Origin: Bacteroidales bacterium
GTDB lineage: Bacteria; Bacteroidota; Bacteroidia; Bacteroidales; WCHB1-69
DNA: 64,000 nt
Assembly (NCBI GenBank): GCA_016285145.1
Contig: JAEEQE010000003.1
Coordinates: forward strand, 64,412-128,411
Direction of reading: 5' to 3'
Shown here: piece after piece, positions 42,383 through 52,704 of the stretch
Position numbering within the stretch: position 1 is the first letter of the stretch
Layout of the letters: every line of letters begins with the position of its first letter
Notes under the pieces: model-generated
Seen by the model: only the letters and a program-made list of their open reading frames with translations
Told to the model about the DNA's origin: nothing
Database searches by the model: none
Position numbers and translations under genes: made by a program

Positions 42383-42420
42383 AAGGAGCCGACACCTTCC
42401 GGTATCGGCTCCTTGGCTTT
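42383..42420 (-). terminator. Terminator of the first giant gene
   Basis: On the minus strand AAGGAGCCGATACC, loop GGAA, GGTGTCGGCTCCTT is followed by TTTT. Stem and the following TTTTGTTGAAG are shared with the terminator of the second giant gene (52988-53027), showing that the 3' flank was duplicated together with the gene. Confidence 0.85.
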
Positions 42421-42442
42421 TATAATCGTATTAAACGTCTGA

Positions 42443-45400
42443 CTATTTCTTCACGAAGGATTTCGTCACCACACCCTTCTCCGTGCTGATGCGCACAAAG
42501 TACATGCCAGCGGAGAGTTCATGGGCATCGACGACAGCCGTGTTGCTGTTCACCTCAACACTCTTCAACAGCTTACCATACACATCATACACATTCACAC
42601 TGTTAATTGTAAATTGTTCATTGGTAATTGTAAACTGTCCGTTGTTCGGGTTCGGGTAGAGGCTGGTAGCCAACTCGTAATCGCTAATGCCGTCAGTTGC
42701 TGTGGTGAACGTCACCGTGTTGGAAGGATCGCTTTGGCCATCGGCGCAGTTGGCAACCACATTCACGGTGTAGGTCGTGGCCGGTTGCAAGCCCGTGAGC
42801 GTGTAAGGATGCTCATTGGCCGTAGCGGATGACGACTGGGCAGCATTCTCCTCCTTATAGATTACCGTCCAAGAGGTGACATTGCCGTTCTGTGCCCAAT
42901 CGAGCACCACACTGTTCTTCGTTGTATTCGTGGCGGTCAGACCAGTCGGAGCGTTGCACGGATCCGGTCCAGGACCCTGGGCTTGCGTTTGGAAGGTGAC
43001 AACTGTTGTCCAGTCGGAGGTGGCATCGCCGCAGTTGGCGCGCACACGCACATCATACTGTGTGCCAGCGGTCAGGCCTGTGATGTTGTAGGAGGTTGTC
43101 TGCGTCGGGATAGTATTGCCCCAAGTGTTGGAGCTGTGCAGCTTGTACTGAACATCCCAAGCGGTCTCCGTGCCGCCCGCCGTCCACGTGGCTGTAGCAG
43201 AAGTCTGCGTAATGGTGGCAGCTGCCACGGCAAGGCCCGTAGGCACGTCGCAGGTCGGAGTCGGAGGTACGATGGTGGTGTCTTCCTCAATAAGGACATC
43301 ATCCATATACAAAGCACCTGAATTGCTCGGATGATACGACATGAACGCAACATAACGACCGTTACCCGTATAGGATGCAAACGAAACGGTATGAGGTTCA
43401 AAGGCTGTCGTAGAAGTATTGTAAAGGGTATCCATTGCAACAAAGGTGGTTGCATCCATCGGATTCGTCATGGCACCTACAATCAGGCCGATAGAAGTAT
43501 AGGTCGAGGATCTGAATTGCACGGAAACTTTCACCGTGTTCATAGCATAGGTGGAGGCTATCTCAGGAGCAGCGACCAAAGAGTATGTACCGGCGGACGA
43601 GCCATAGAAATAGAGGGAGCGATTACCAGAAGAGTAGTATGTACCAGAAATATACGGATAATTGGCGCCATACGTACTATTCCATGTCCAGCACATCGGA
43701 TGCGAATTTGTTCCTGTCGTCGTGTAGGAATCAAAGTTTTCGGCATGAGGCAGCGTAATGACATCACATTCCGTGGTAAACGTTGTCACTGGTGACCATG
43801 AGGAATAGGTGTTGTCAGAACAAAGAGTTCTCACATAAATGTCATACGTGGTGGCGGCTGTGAGGCCTGTCAAATTCACTGTGGCGGTGTTGGTGGGAAC
43901 CGGAGTGCCGGAAGTGGGTGCCTGACCCTGAGCCACACACACATACTCCCAGTTGGCATCCGACTGCTCAGCCGGAATAATGGTAAAGGAGGCCGTGTTG
44001 GTGGTCACCGTGCCTACTGTAACCATGCTCGGAGCGGAGCAGCTTCTCGACTGGATGGAAAGCGAATCGATGATGGCCGGCGGATTGGTACCTCCACCTC
44101 CGTCGTTCGTCCACATGAAATAGAGACGCTTGTAAGTGTTGGAATAGGTTGCGCCGTCCAGTACTGTGCTGAAGAAGTCACCAGTCCCTTTGAGGTTCAG
44201 TTTCTGGACCAGTTCCACAGAACCAGCCGGTTTGTAAGTGGTGTCGGTAGGTGTCACACGCACACCCAAAGCTGTCGGAGTTATCGGTTCTCCGATATAG
44301 ACTTTGAAGAAGTCGTATGTGGATTCACCCTGGCAAGCCCAACTGAAACTCAAATCAAATTCGGCAGCCTGCGGGAACTGAACATCGCGGTAAGCCCAAA
44401 CCGTACCAATGGCTGACGAAGTGGTATAAGCTGCCGTTGCTCCGTTATCGTTCGACACGTAGAGGTGAGCATGGCTATCGCCCGTAGGTGTGCCAATATA
44501 CCATTTGTTGGTGGCATTGCCGTTCACAATACCCCATTCGGCATTCTCCGTAGCATTGGAGAAATCGATGACAAACGGCACCTGTGCCGGATTGTCGGAA
44601 AGGGTGGCGAAACTGATCTTAACCCATTCGCTGTTACCTTCTCCGTTGGAGCATATTGTACGCACATAAAAGTCATAACCGGTGTTGCCCGTCAAGCCAC
44701 TTAAGGCTTGCGTGGTGCTGTTCACCGTCTGAGCCTGCGAGTAGTCAGGTTCCTGTCCTTGAGGCACATACAACATCTGCCAAGTGCCTTCGTTCGGATC
44801 ATCCGTCCAGGAAACCGTAGCGGCGCTGGACGTAACATTGGATGCGGTAACGGCGGTCGGAGCGCCGCAAGCCGGTGCGATGTCAATCGTGATGTCATCC
44901 AAATACATGTAATTATAAGCTCCTATCATTTCGCCACTACACAGGAAAGCGATATACTGGCCGGGGTTGGTCACATTCTCGAAGGTAGCGGAGAACTGCT
45001 GCCATGTGGAGGTGGTTGTCGGGGAGACCGTATCCACCGGCACAAAGGTGCTCACATTCGTCGGGTCGCTCATGACGCCCACCACCATGTTGTAACTGGA
45101 GCTGGACTTGTACAACCAGAATTTGACCTGCAGAGAGGAAACCGGATACAGAGAATCTATCTCCGGCATAATGGCCAGGTTATACGTGGTGGAACTCGTA
45201 TAGAAATACATGGAGTTACCATTGGGATCATGCGAATAGGTAGCACTGATGTACGGATAGTGGCTCGTACCAGAGACGTATGTGCTTCTGCTATCCCAAC
45301 AAGCCGGATATGAGGAGGAAGAGGCCGTTTCATTACTGAAGTCCTCGCTATACGGAATGGTGATCTTGCCACATCCCGTACGGAAACTCACGGTAGTCCA

Positions 45401-48400
45401 GTCGCTCAAGTCACCGGTGACACACAACGACTGCATCCGAACCTCATAAATCGTGTTGCTGGTCAGGTTGTTCAAGGTGTAAGGAGAGCTTTGGCCGGAA
45501 CCGACGCTTGTCCAAGCCGTATCGCTGGCTTTCTTATATTCGATATTCCAGTCCGGCTCGCCGTTGCCGTCCGCCCAGATCACGTCGGCAGTGTTCTCTG
45601 TAATATTGACCACCATGACATTCGGAGCCACACAGGTAATCAAGCTGTCGCAAGCGGCCCCTAAAATCATGTTAGCTCTGTAGCTGTACGTACTTCCGGT
45701 AACAGCAGCTGTCGGATTCTGAGGGTCAATATTGTTTTGATCACTTTGGTAATAAACAGATTTACTTGTTGCGCTATGGGTTTTGAATATGTATGCAGTA
45801 CCGTCATAGTCATCCGAATTGTCATCTATAGCCACCACAAGGTTATCGCTACCATTATAATGGAAGACAGAGTCGAAATTGAAGGTGTTCCAACCCTGCT
45901 GACAATTCATCGGACCGGTATAAACCAGATGCAGACTGTCTTTAGGAACATAATTGCTGGAGGAGGAGAACGTACTCTGCGGCGTATGGCCAAGGTAAAT
46001 GTTCACATTGGTCTTGGAAGTCATCGGAGATGTATAACTGTATTCAAAAGCGATACTTCTCAAATCAGCAGAGCCATTCATTTCCGAACTTGAAATCAGC
46101 TGCTGTGTATAAGAGTAGTGGTAGTAATTACCAATCGGAACGTAGTAGCTTGTGCTGGACGTTGTACCTGCTATGGAGACTTCTCCACCGGCAAGGCACT
46201 TCGTGGAGAAGGTTTCCGTCACCCAACCGCTCTCGAAACCGTTGTCGCAGGCGGCCTTCACACGCACATCATACGAGGTAGTCGGGTTGAGGCCGGAAAG
46301 GATGTAGTTGGTGGCCGTGAGGCTGTTCACCGTAGTCCACGAATCCAGACCGTGCTCACTGTATTCCAACGTATAGTCGGTAGTAGTACCCATCGGACCG
46401 TCATTCCAAGAGACAAGAGCCGAAGTACCGGCAATGGAGGAGACCTCCAATTCGCTCACAGGCGAACAAATCGGAGCTCTATCCAACACCACATCGTCCA
46501 CATACATGGAGTACAAGGAAGATGAGCCAACAAAGCGGAAGGCTACATGGCGGCCCGTTCCGGTGTAATTGCGGAAGAACACCGTATAAGGTTCCCATGT
46601 GCTGGCGGTCGTCACCGAGATCGTTTGCACCACATCGAACGTGGTATCCACAGCAGGATTACGAACCAAGCCCACCTGAATCTGAGGTGCAATATTCGAA
46701 CCATACAACCAGAAGCTCACCTGAAGATCACTAACGTTGATCGTTTCATTATTGGCATCCACATCAGCAATCCGAGGCAGCATAGCATATTCATGCGCAT
46801 AACTGGCGGCAGTGCTGCCATAGAAATAGAGGGCACCAACACCGGAATGATGCGTGGATGAAATATACGGATAGAGAGTGGTGTTGGTGTTCTGCAGACT
46901 TCTGGTCCAGCACTGCGGATAATAGGCCGTACCCGTTCCACCGTACACGTCAAAAGAATCGCCATACGGGAAAGAGGAAATCTCACCACATTCGGTGGTG
47001 AAGATACTGTGCACCCAAACACCTGTATCGCCGGCACAATTGGCGCGCACATACACTGTATAATGGGTACCGGAGTTGAGGTTGGTAAGGTTGATGGAGT
47101 TGGTGTAAACCGTATGCATCTGGTTGTTGGCAACCATGTCGGCAATGGTGAGACCAGCCGGAACGGCCACCACGTCAAATTCGCTGGCGGTTCCGCCGTC
47201 CCAAGTCACATCGGCAGTAGTTTGCGTAACCGCACTCACCGTCAAAGCCGTAGGCGGGAGACATGCAGGAAGCACATCCAGCACCACATCATCCAACGAC
47301 ATATACATTGCAGTAGTGTTGTGGTCGTTGTAGCAGGCGAAGGCAATGTAGGTGCCGTTGCCCGTATAGTTGTTGAACGGAACATGGAACTCTTCCCATG
47401 CGTTGGTCATCATCGGCGACAACTCGGCCACTTCCTCGAAAGTGGTGTAATCCTGCGGGTCAGACATCACACCCACTTTAATAAAATAGGTAGCGGATGT
47501 TTTTCTCAACTTGAAGGAGAGCATGGTCTGGTTGATGGGCACTTGCGTCACATCGATGGTGGGCAATGTCGCTACGGAATAGTATAAACTCGTACCGTAG
47601 AAGTAGAGGCAGCGGGTGCCGGAGGCCGGCGTAGTGGTGTAAAGGTACGGATAAAGCGTGGAGGTATAATTGCTGTTGATATGCCAGCATTCCGGATATT
47701 TTCCGGAACCGGAAACCGTATAGCTGTCGAAATTCTCAGAGAAAGGCAGCGTCGCAATCATCGTACACTCCGTGGTGAACGACTCGACTTTCCAGTCACT
47801 ATTTTCATTTGCGGAGCAGACGCTTCTTGCACGCACCGTGTAATCCGTGTTGGGGGTGAGACCAGTCAAGGCAACGGGAATGCTGCTGGTATTCACCATA
47901 CCCAGGGAAGTCCAGACAGTGTCATCGTCACTCTTGTATTCCACCTCCCAGGAGGTCTCCGTGCTGCCGGCAGCAATCTGCACATCGGCCGTCACGTCCG
48001 TCACATGGTTCACCACCACGTTCGGAGCCGCACAGGTGACTGTGTTGTCGCAACCAGCTCCAAAAATCATGTTATTCATATTTGATAACGTACTTCCACT
48101 AATACTACTACCAGTTGACGATGTGGCAGGAGTCTGGGGATTAACATCGTAAGTGTCACTATAATAATAAAGAGCTCTCGTACTACCTGCACTATGTCCT
48201 TTATATACATAGCTGGTACCATTATATGCATTGGAGTTGTCATCCACAGCCACAACAAGGTTGTCAACACCATTATAATGGAAAATAGAGTCAAAATTGA
48301 AAGTATTCCAACCCTGCTGACAGTTCAGCGGACCGGTATAGACCAAGTGCAGACTGTCAAAAGGAACATAATTGCTGGCTGCCGAGAAAGAACTCTGGGT

Positions 48401-51100
48401 TGTGTGTCCAAGATAAATGTTCACATTTGTCTTACTGGTCATTGCCGTCGAATAACTATATTCGAACGAGATGCTTCTCAAATCCGCAGCACCAGCCATT
48501 TCCGAGCTCAACACAATCTGTTGGGAATACGTGTATTTCCAATTGTTGTTTGCTGGAATGGTATATAATGTTGTAGAACTAGTACCTGTAACAGGAACCT
48601 CAACACCGGCAATACAACCCGTGATGAAATGTCCATAAGCATAACCGGCATTAGAGAGCGGGCAGTTGGATGTCACACGCACCTCGTAGGAGGTAACCTG
48701 TGTAAGACCGCCCAACAGATAGTTGTTTTCATTCACCGTGACCGGTGTCCACTGGTTTTGACCCTGTTCAGAGTACTCTAATGTGTAGGAGGTCTGCAGC
48801 TCGCGGATACCCGGCTCCCAAGTGATGTAGGCAGAAGAACCAGCCACATTGCTGACTTCAACATTCCGAGGAGCAAAGCAAGAAGCGATATTGTCCACCA
48901 CAATCGTGTCCACATAGAACTGATAGGCGGTCGAACCCACATTGTGGTATTTGAACGCGATATAACGGCCGGTACCCGTATAGCCGTCAAAGAAAGTGGT
49001 GTGTTCTTCCCAAACATTGGCGGCAGAGGGAGTGAAACGATCCACCAACTCGAACGTAGCGGGATCGTACGGATCCGTCATCACACCCATCTGGATTTGC
49101 TGGCCTGCCGTATTGGTCCGTCCTTTGAACACCATCTGAAGTCCCGTCAAGCTTATGTTGGAGGAGATAGGACTCATAACCGCATATTGGTCATTCTGGT
49201 TCATTGTGGTGAAATAGAGGAAATTATCTGTATAACCAGTGAAATGTGTCACCATCGGCACATTATTATAGGAGAACGACATGGTGGTCATACAGCTCGG
49301 GCGTTTTCCGGAAACATCTGCCGTAAAGTCATAAACGATAGGCAGTGTAGTGTGTTCGGCACAGGTCGTCTTGAAACGAAGTCTGTCGCTCCATGCGGTC
49401 GTCTCGTTGCCGCACACGCCACGGATGTAGAGGTCGTACTCGGAATCGGCGTTCAGCTGGAGTGTGAAGGGATTGGTGGTGGCGATGACATACGACATCT
49501 GCACAGAATCCACATCATAACCAACGGTGTCAACGGCAATTTCCCAAGAGTTGGCGTTGCCAGTCCACTCCAACGTGATACCGCTCGGGGTCACATCGGT
49601 GATTCTCAAGTCTATCGGACGACGGCAGGTGGGAGCCTGTTTCACCTCCAAATAATCCAGACAGAAGGTGTTGCCGGCAGAAGTGGTGCGACCGTCAGAC
49701 AGAATTGCGATATGGCGGCCCGTACCTGTGTAATTGTCAAAATAAACTTCGGCAAACTTCCAATAGTTCATCATATCCGAGACCACTGTGTCAACCGGAA
49801 CAAAAGAGGTGAGGGTGCTGTCATCATCCATCACACCGATGATTAATTTGCCATCCGGATGGGTAAAATGGACATAATCAAACGACAGCATCACCTGGTT
49901 CATATTGACAGTACTCTCAACAGCCGGAAGCACGATGTAAGAATAGTCTGCCGTCGTGCTGTTGATGTACATGGAGTTGGCTCCACTGGTATGGTTTGTG
50001 GCGTAGATGTACGGTTTGTTGGCAACGGCGGAAGCATTGGAAATGAGCTTCCAACATCTCGGATAGGTGCCCGTGCCGGTACCGTCATTCTCAAAGTCCT
50101 CCACAAGAGGAAGAGACACTTCCGGCACACATTCAGTACGGAAAATGTCTTGTCTCCACTTGCTGTACTCATTGCCGCAATTGGCACGCACATACGAATA
50201 ATATACGGTATTAGGGGTGAGGTTCAAATAGGTATAGAAAGTGTCTGTCGCATTGTCGTAAGGAGTTGTCATGCTGTCAGGCTCCACATTCGAGGTTGTC
50301 AGAAAAACATCCCATGCGGTCTCTGTGCCGCCCGTGGTCCAGGAGACAACAGCAGAATAAGGAGTGATGTTGGAAGCCGTCAGATTGCCCGGCTTGGGAC
50401 AAGACACGAATGGTGGCGCAAACGTATAGGTTCTACCCGAAGAGGGATTGTTTGTAGCATCCAAAGTCTTTGAAAAGGTAGTGGCCGTAGTGGAGAAGGT
50501 TGGATTATTCCAATCGGTGAGCGCAATAATCTTCTCATTAGCCGTATATTCGCGAATAAAACAATAGACTGTTTTAGATGCGGTTACAGTAGATGTGCCA
50601 TAACAGAATTGGATGGCATTGTTTTGTTCGTAAATCTTAACCTGAAAATTATAGGTGTTGCCACTAGAATATGTCTCGAAATTATTCCACTCGACAGTAA
50701 GCACACGATTCGGTGCTGTACCCGTAACTTCATATTTCAAGACACCATTGCGCGTATGCAAGTCATGGCCTAACGGACATAATAGACTGTAATTCGTTGT
50801 TGTCGGAGGTGTTAAAGATGTATATGATGCGTTCAACGAGATGTAACCATTAGTACATACGTAGATATTACTCCCCGACGTAAAGGTCGCATTTCCCAAC
50901 GAAAAAGTGAAAGGTAGCGCAATTGTCGCATAACCGTCATCTACACTCGAAGCGGACAATGCAGTTGCTGTAGAGCCCAGCGGAACATAGGTTTCCAGTG
51001 ATGACGAACAATCATACTCCGTCAAACTAACCTGGGCATTGGTCATTGCCATTGTAAAGCAGCAAAGAGCCATTAAAATTAAGCGAAAAAGGTTTTTCAT
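42443..51100 (-). CDS. Giant multidomain surface/secreted protein with T9SS type A sorting domain
   Basis: 2,885 residues. A signal peptide (MKNLFRLILMALCCFTMAMTNAQ) and an N-terminal beta domain (about 24-230) precede 11 FN3-like domains. Most FN3 domains are followed by one of seven jelly-roll modules of the MAM/cleaved-adhesin type (P..ENFDSY...YP.CW, F.VGVMTDP.D..TF, NYTGTGRYIAF, VDDVVLD). Two positions instead carry a third module (QQIVLSSEM, SISFEYSYS, VNIYLGHTTQSSF, FHYNGVDNLVVAVDDNS). The last 75 residues are a type A sorting domain (YPNPNNGQFTI, VYDVYGKLLKSVE, GMYFVRISTEKG). It is expected to be exported by the type IX system and act as an adhesin or matrix protein; no enzyme domain is seen. 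Own promoter at 51187-51215. Confidence 0.9.
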   Translation of the reverse strand: MKNLFRLILMALCCFTMAMTNAQVSLTEYDCSSSLETYVPLGSTATALSASSVDDGYATIALPFTFSLGNATFTSGSNIYVCTNGYISLNASYTSLTPPTTTNYSLLCPLGHDLHTRNGVLKYEVTGTAPNRVLTVEWNNFETYSSGNTYNFQVKIYEQNNAIQFCYGTSTVTASKTVYCFIREYTANEKIIALTDWNNPTFSTTATTFSKTLDATNNPSSGRTYTFAPPFVSCPKPGNLTASNITPYSAVVSWTTGGTETAWDVFLTTSNVEPDSMTTPYDNATDTFYTYLNLTPNTVYYSYVRANCGNEYSKWRQDIFRTECVPEVSLPLVEDFENDGTGTGTYPRCWKLISNASAVANKPYIYATNHTSGANSMYINSTTADYSYIVLPAVESTVNMNQVMLSFDYVHFTHPDGKLIIGVMDDDSTLTSFVPVDTVVSDMMNYWKFAEVYFDNYTGTGRHIAILSDGRTTSAGNTFCLDYLEVKQAPTCRRPIDLRITDVTPSGITLEWTGNANSWEIAVDTVGYDVDSVQMSYVIATTNPFTLQLNADSEYDLYIRGVCGNETTAWSDRLRFKTTCAEHTTLPIVYDFTADVSGKRPSCMTTMSFSYNNVPMVTHFTGYTDNFLYFTTMNQNDQYAVMSPISSNISLTGLQMVFKGRTNTAGQQIQMGVMTDPYDPATFELVDRFTPSAANVWEEHTTFFDGYTGTGRYIAFKYHNVGSTAYQFYVDTIVVDNIASCFAPRNVEVSNVAGSSAYITWEPGIRELQTSYTLEYSEQGQNQWTPVTVNENNYLLGGLTQVTSYEVRVTSNCPLSNAGYAYGHFITGCIAGVEVPVTGTSSTTLYTIPANNNWKYTYSQQIVLSSEMAGAADLRSISFEYSYSTAMTSKTNVNIYLGHTTQSSFSAASNYVPFDSLHLVYTGPLNCQQGWNTFNFDSIFHYNGVDNLVVAVDDNSNAYNGTSYVYKGHSAGSTRALYYYSDTYDVNPQTPATSSTGSSISGSTLSNMNNMIFGAGCDNTVTCAAPNVVVNHVTDVTADVQIAAGSTETSWEVEYKSDDDTVWTSLGMVNTSSIPVALTGLTPNTDYTVRARSVCSANENSDWKVESFTTECTMIATLPFSENFDSYTVSGSGKYPECWHINSNYTSTLYPYLYTTTPASGTRCLYFYGTSLYYSVATLPTIDVTQVPINQTMLSFKLRKTSATYFIKVGVMSDPQDYTTFEEVAELSPMMTNAWEEFHVPFNNYTGNGTYIAFACYNDHNTTAMYMSLDDVVLDVLPACLPPTALTVSAVTQTTADVTWDGGTASEFDVVAVPAGLTIADMVANNQMHTVYTNSINLTNLNSGTHYTVYVRANCAGDTGVWVHSIFTTECGEISSFPYGDSFDVYGGTGTAYYPQCWTRSLQNTNTTLYPYISSTHHSGVGALYFYGSTAASYAHEYAMLPRIADVDANNETINVSDLQVSFWLYGSNIAPQIQVGLVRNPAVDTTFDVVQTISVTTASTWEPYTVFFRNYTGTGRHVAFRFVGSSSLYSMYVDDVVLDRAPICSPVSELEVSSIAGTSALVSWNDGPMGTTTDYTLEYSEHGLDSWTTVNSLTATNYILSGLNPTTSYDVRVKAACDNGFESGWVTETFSTKCLAGGEVSIAGTTSSTSYYVPIGNYYHYSYTQQLISSSEMNGSADLRSIAFEYSYTSPMTSKTNVNIYLGHTPQSTFSSSSNYVPKDSLHLVYTGPMNCQQGWNTFNFDSVFHYNGSDNLVVAIDDNSDDYDGTAYIFKTHSATSKSVYYQSDQNNIDPQNPTAAVTGSTYSYRANMILGAACDSLITCVAPNVMVVNITENTADVIWADGNGEPDWNIEYKKASDTAWTSVGSGQSSPYTLNNLTSNTIYEVRMQSLCVTGDLSDWTTVSFRTGCGKITIPYSEDFSNETASSSSYPACWDSRSTYVSGTSHYPYISATYSHDPNGNSMYFYTSSTTYNLAIMPEIDSLYPVSSLQVKFWLYKSSSSYNMVVGVMSDPTNVSTFVPVDTVSPTTTSTWQQFSATFENVTNPGQYIAFLCSGEMIGAYNYMYLDDITIDIAPACGAPTAVTASNVTSSAATVSWTDDPNEGTWQMLYVPQGQEPDYSQAQTVNSTTQALSGLTGNTGYDFYVRTICSNGEGNSEWVKISFATLSDNPAQVPFVIDFSNATENAEWGIVNGNATNKWYIGTPTGDSHAHLYVSNDNGATAAYTTSSAIGTVWAYRDVQFPQAAEFDLSFSWACQGESTYDFFKVYIGEPITPTALGVRVTPTDTTYKPAGSVELVQKLNLKGTGDFFSTVLDGATYSNTYKRLYFMWTNDGGGGTNPPAIIDSLSIQSRSCSAPSMVTVGTVTTNTASFTIIPAEQSDANWEYVCVAQGQAPTSGTPVPTNTATVNLTGLTAATTYDIYVRTLCSDNTYSSWSPVTTFTTECDVITLPHAENFDSYTTTGTNSHPMCWTWNSTYGANYPYISGTYYSSGNRSLYFYGSSAGTYSLVAAPEIASTYAMNTVKVSVQFRSSTYTSIGLIVGAMTNPMDATTFVAMDTLYNTSTTAFEPHTVSFASYTGNGRYVAFMSYHPSNSGALYMDDVLIEEDTTIVPPTPTCDVPTGLAVAAATITQTSATATWTAGGTETAWDVQYKLHSSNTWGNTIPTQTTSYNITGLTAGTQYDVRVRANCGDATSDWTTVVTFQTQAQGPGPDPCNAPTGLTATNTTKNSVVLDWAQNGNVTSWTVIYKEENAAQSSSATANEHPYTLTGLQPATTYTVNVVANCADGQSDPSNTVTFTTATDGISDYELATSLYPNPNNGQFTITNEQFTINSVNVYDVYGKLLKSVEVNSNTAVVDAHELSAGMYFVRISTEKGVVTKSFVKK

Positions 51101-51186
51101 AGAATAAAATATTTAATGATTATATTTGATGAATTAAAATCTTATGTTGATAGGTACAAACAATCATATTTATCTTTTTAAAAGTG

Positions 51187-51215
51187 CAAAAGTATAAAAT
51201 TACTTTCATTCAAAA
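51187..51215 (-). promoter_or_regulatory. Promoter of the first giant gene
   Basis: Minus-strand TACTTTTG (51187-51194) with TTTTG (51211-51215) 16 bp further upstream, matching -7 and -33 elements. The leader is about 85 nt. The IS3 element ends about 65 bp upstream. Confidence 0.7.
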
Positions 51216-51353
51216 CGACCATGTTAATAATGTTGGTTTTTTTATTGGGAGTTGGGAATTAGGCTTTGGCCTTGTGTTAATGCCTGAATAAGGTTGACCG
51301 TTTGCCCCATTCTTTTTGCTTAATTTAGTTGGTTTCATTTTTTTTTCAACCGT

Positions 51354-52226
51354 TTAGTTGCAGAGTCTGATGTCACGGCCCCCGGGGGCCGTGACATCAG
51401 ACTCTGCAAAAGTAAAATTTTTTTCGAACTGCGCGGGGGACATCCTCTTGAGCGTAATGTGGGGCTTCTCATTGTTGTAAAGAGTAACGGCACGGTCAAC
51501 CCCGGCCAGGAGCTCTTCATAGCTGCTGATGTGCCAATGCGCCAGATAGTTGTTCTTGATTACGCCGTTGACTCTCTCTGCCTTCCCGTTCTCCCACGAA
51601 TACAGGCACATGCTGTTCTTGAGGTGGTGTTCCCCTGTCAGTTCCAGAAATTTCTTGGAATAGTACTGTCCACCGCCGTCGGAGTGGAAAATTAATCCGT
51701 CCAGGGGATCTCCCTTCCGAAATTTGACCGCCATCTTCAACGCGGGTATGACCGTGTCTTCTGTGAAAAGCCTTTGCGACACACTGTAGCCTACAATCAT
51801 TCGGGAGAAAGCATCCACAATGAATGTTATGTAGTAGAACCTCCCATTGACCGCGATGTAGGTTATATCGCTCTGCCACACCTGGTTGAGCCGCGTTATT
51901 ATCAGGCTTTGTAGCAGATTCGGGAAGCGGATGACCCCGCTGCTGTCCGTGGTGCGGCATGGGTTCACCGCGCGGGCGGATGACAGGTGCAGCTCGCGGC
52001 AGTATTCCTCGAATCGGTCGCGTCCGATGCCTTCGGGGCGCATCATGTAGTAGATGTCGCGCACGCCCATGGTGGGATGGTCGGCACGAACCTGTTCCAC
52101 AATCATGCCCACATAGGCAAGCTCCTCCTTCCTGCGGTCTTCCGCCGCTCGGTGTTGGTGGACCGCCTGCTTGCTGATAGCCAGAACCTTATACATCGCA
52201 TTCATTGAATATGGATAATCCTTCAT
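51354..52226 (-). CDS. IS3 transposase OrfB (DDE integrase domain)
   Basis: 290 residues. An HTH_21-like N-terminal part (MGVRDIYYMM) is followed by the rve domain: WQSDITYI with the first D, LIFHSDGGGQYYS with the second D, and NGKAERVNGVIKNNYL with the E. The C-terminus NEKPHITLKRMSPAQFEKNF is standard. The last 18 or so residues (AESDVTAPGGRDIRLCN) are encoded by a 52-bp perfect palindrome. The frame is open upstream of the ATG (IFHPTIQWFRRH) to the A9 slippery run, so the active product is probably an OrfAB fusion made by frameshifting. Confidence 0.93.
   Translation of the reverse strand: MKDYPYSMNAMYKVLAISKQAVHQHRAAEDRRKEELAYVGMIVEQVRADHPTMGVRDIYYMMRPEGIGRDRFEEYCRELHLSSARAVNPCRTTDSSGVIRFPNLLQSLIITRLNQVWQSDITYIAVNGRFYYITFIVDAFSRMIVGYSVSQRLFTEDTVIPALKMAVKFRKGDPLDGLIFHSDGGGQYYSKKFLELTGEHHLKNSMCLYSWENGKAERVNGVIKNNYLAHWHISSYEELLAGVDRAVTLYNNEKPHITLKRMSPAQFEKNFTFAESDVTAPGGRDIRLCN
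51358..51409. repeat. 52-bp perfect palindrome at the end of orfB
   Basis: TTGCAGAGTCTGATGTCACG continuing to GGCCCCC (51358-51383) is followed without a loop by its exact reverse complement (51384-51409). It spans the last coding residues of orfB and lies about 60 bp inside the left IS end. It could act as a terminator or as a fold that interferes with outward transcription. Confidence 0.9.
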
Positions 52227-52612
52227 ATGTCTCCTGAACCATTGGATGGTTGGGTGGAAAATTTTTTTTTGATGTCCACCTGGTAGATTTCCTCCGCCAA
52301 GTCAATCATCTTATCTTTGAAGTCTATCTCTATCTGCTTCTGGCCGACGATGCGCTCCAGCTCCGCCACTCGCTTCTGCAACTCGATGATCTTCAGCGTG
52401 TCACTTTCCGTCTCGACAATCAGTCTCTCTTTTTTTTGCTGCATACTTCCATATTTTTGACGCCACAGGTCTATGCTGCGCCTGCGGACTTGGTATTGGC
52501 GGCAAATATCGCCAATTTTTGAAATGCCGCTCTCTATTTCCAGGACTTTCTTTCTTTTGAAACTTTCGCTGAAACGCCGCCTGATGCGTTCCTCTTTTGT
52601 TAAATTCTCCAT
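52223..52612 (-). CDS. IS3 OrfA (HTH_Tnp_1-like)
   Basis: 129 residues. The N-terminal helix-turn-helix (RRRFSESFKRKKVLEIESGISKIGDICRQYQVRRRSIDLWRQKYG) binds IS ends. A leucine-rich coiled coil (about 70-115) follows. It overlaps orfB by 4 bp and contains an A9 run near its end. Confidence 0.9.
   Translation of the reverse strand: MENLTKEERIRRRFSESFKRKKVLEIESGISKIGDICRQYQVRRRSIDLWRQKYGSMQQKKERLIVETESDTLKIIELQKRVAELERIVGQKQIEIDFKDKMIDLAEEIYQVDIKKKFSTQPSNGSGDI
52262..52270 (-). promoter_or_regulatory. A9 slippery run for OrfAB frameshift
   Basis: Nine A residues on the coding strand within orfA (codons for KKK). Shifting here joins orfA to the upstream-open orfB frame (KIFHPTIQWFRRH), as in many IS3 elements. 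Confidence 0.6.
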
Positions 52613-52704
52613 GTTGACTTGCTTTGGTTTTTTAGACTGTTTTTATACCATAGGCGGTCAACTTATTTCAGGCATTGACATGGCTCGTGGCACCATGAAT
52701 GTTT

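Larger units (their letters stand above)
51281..52674 (-). mobile_element. IS3-family insertion sequence
   Basis: Terminal inverted repeats are TGCCTGAATAAGGTTGACCG (51281-51300) and, at the other end, CGGTCAACTTATTTCAGGCA (52655-52674), matching at most positions and giving TG...CA ends. Between them are orfA and orfB in the IS3 arrangement. Similarity of the ends continues about 6 bp outward (GTTAA/GTCAA), so exact boundaries are uncertain; TTAA and TTGA at the junctions could be an imperfect target duplication. It lies between the two giant genes. Confidence 0.85.
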
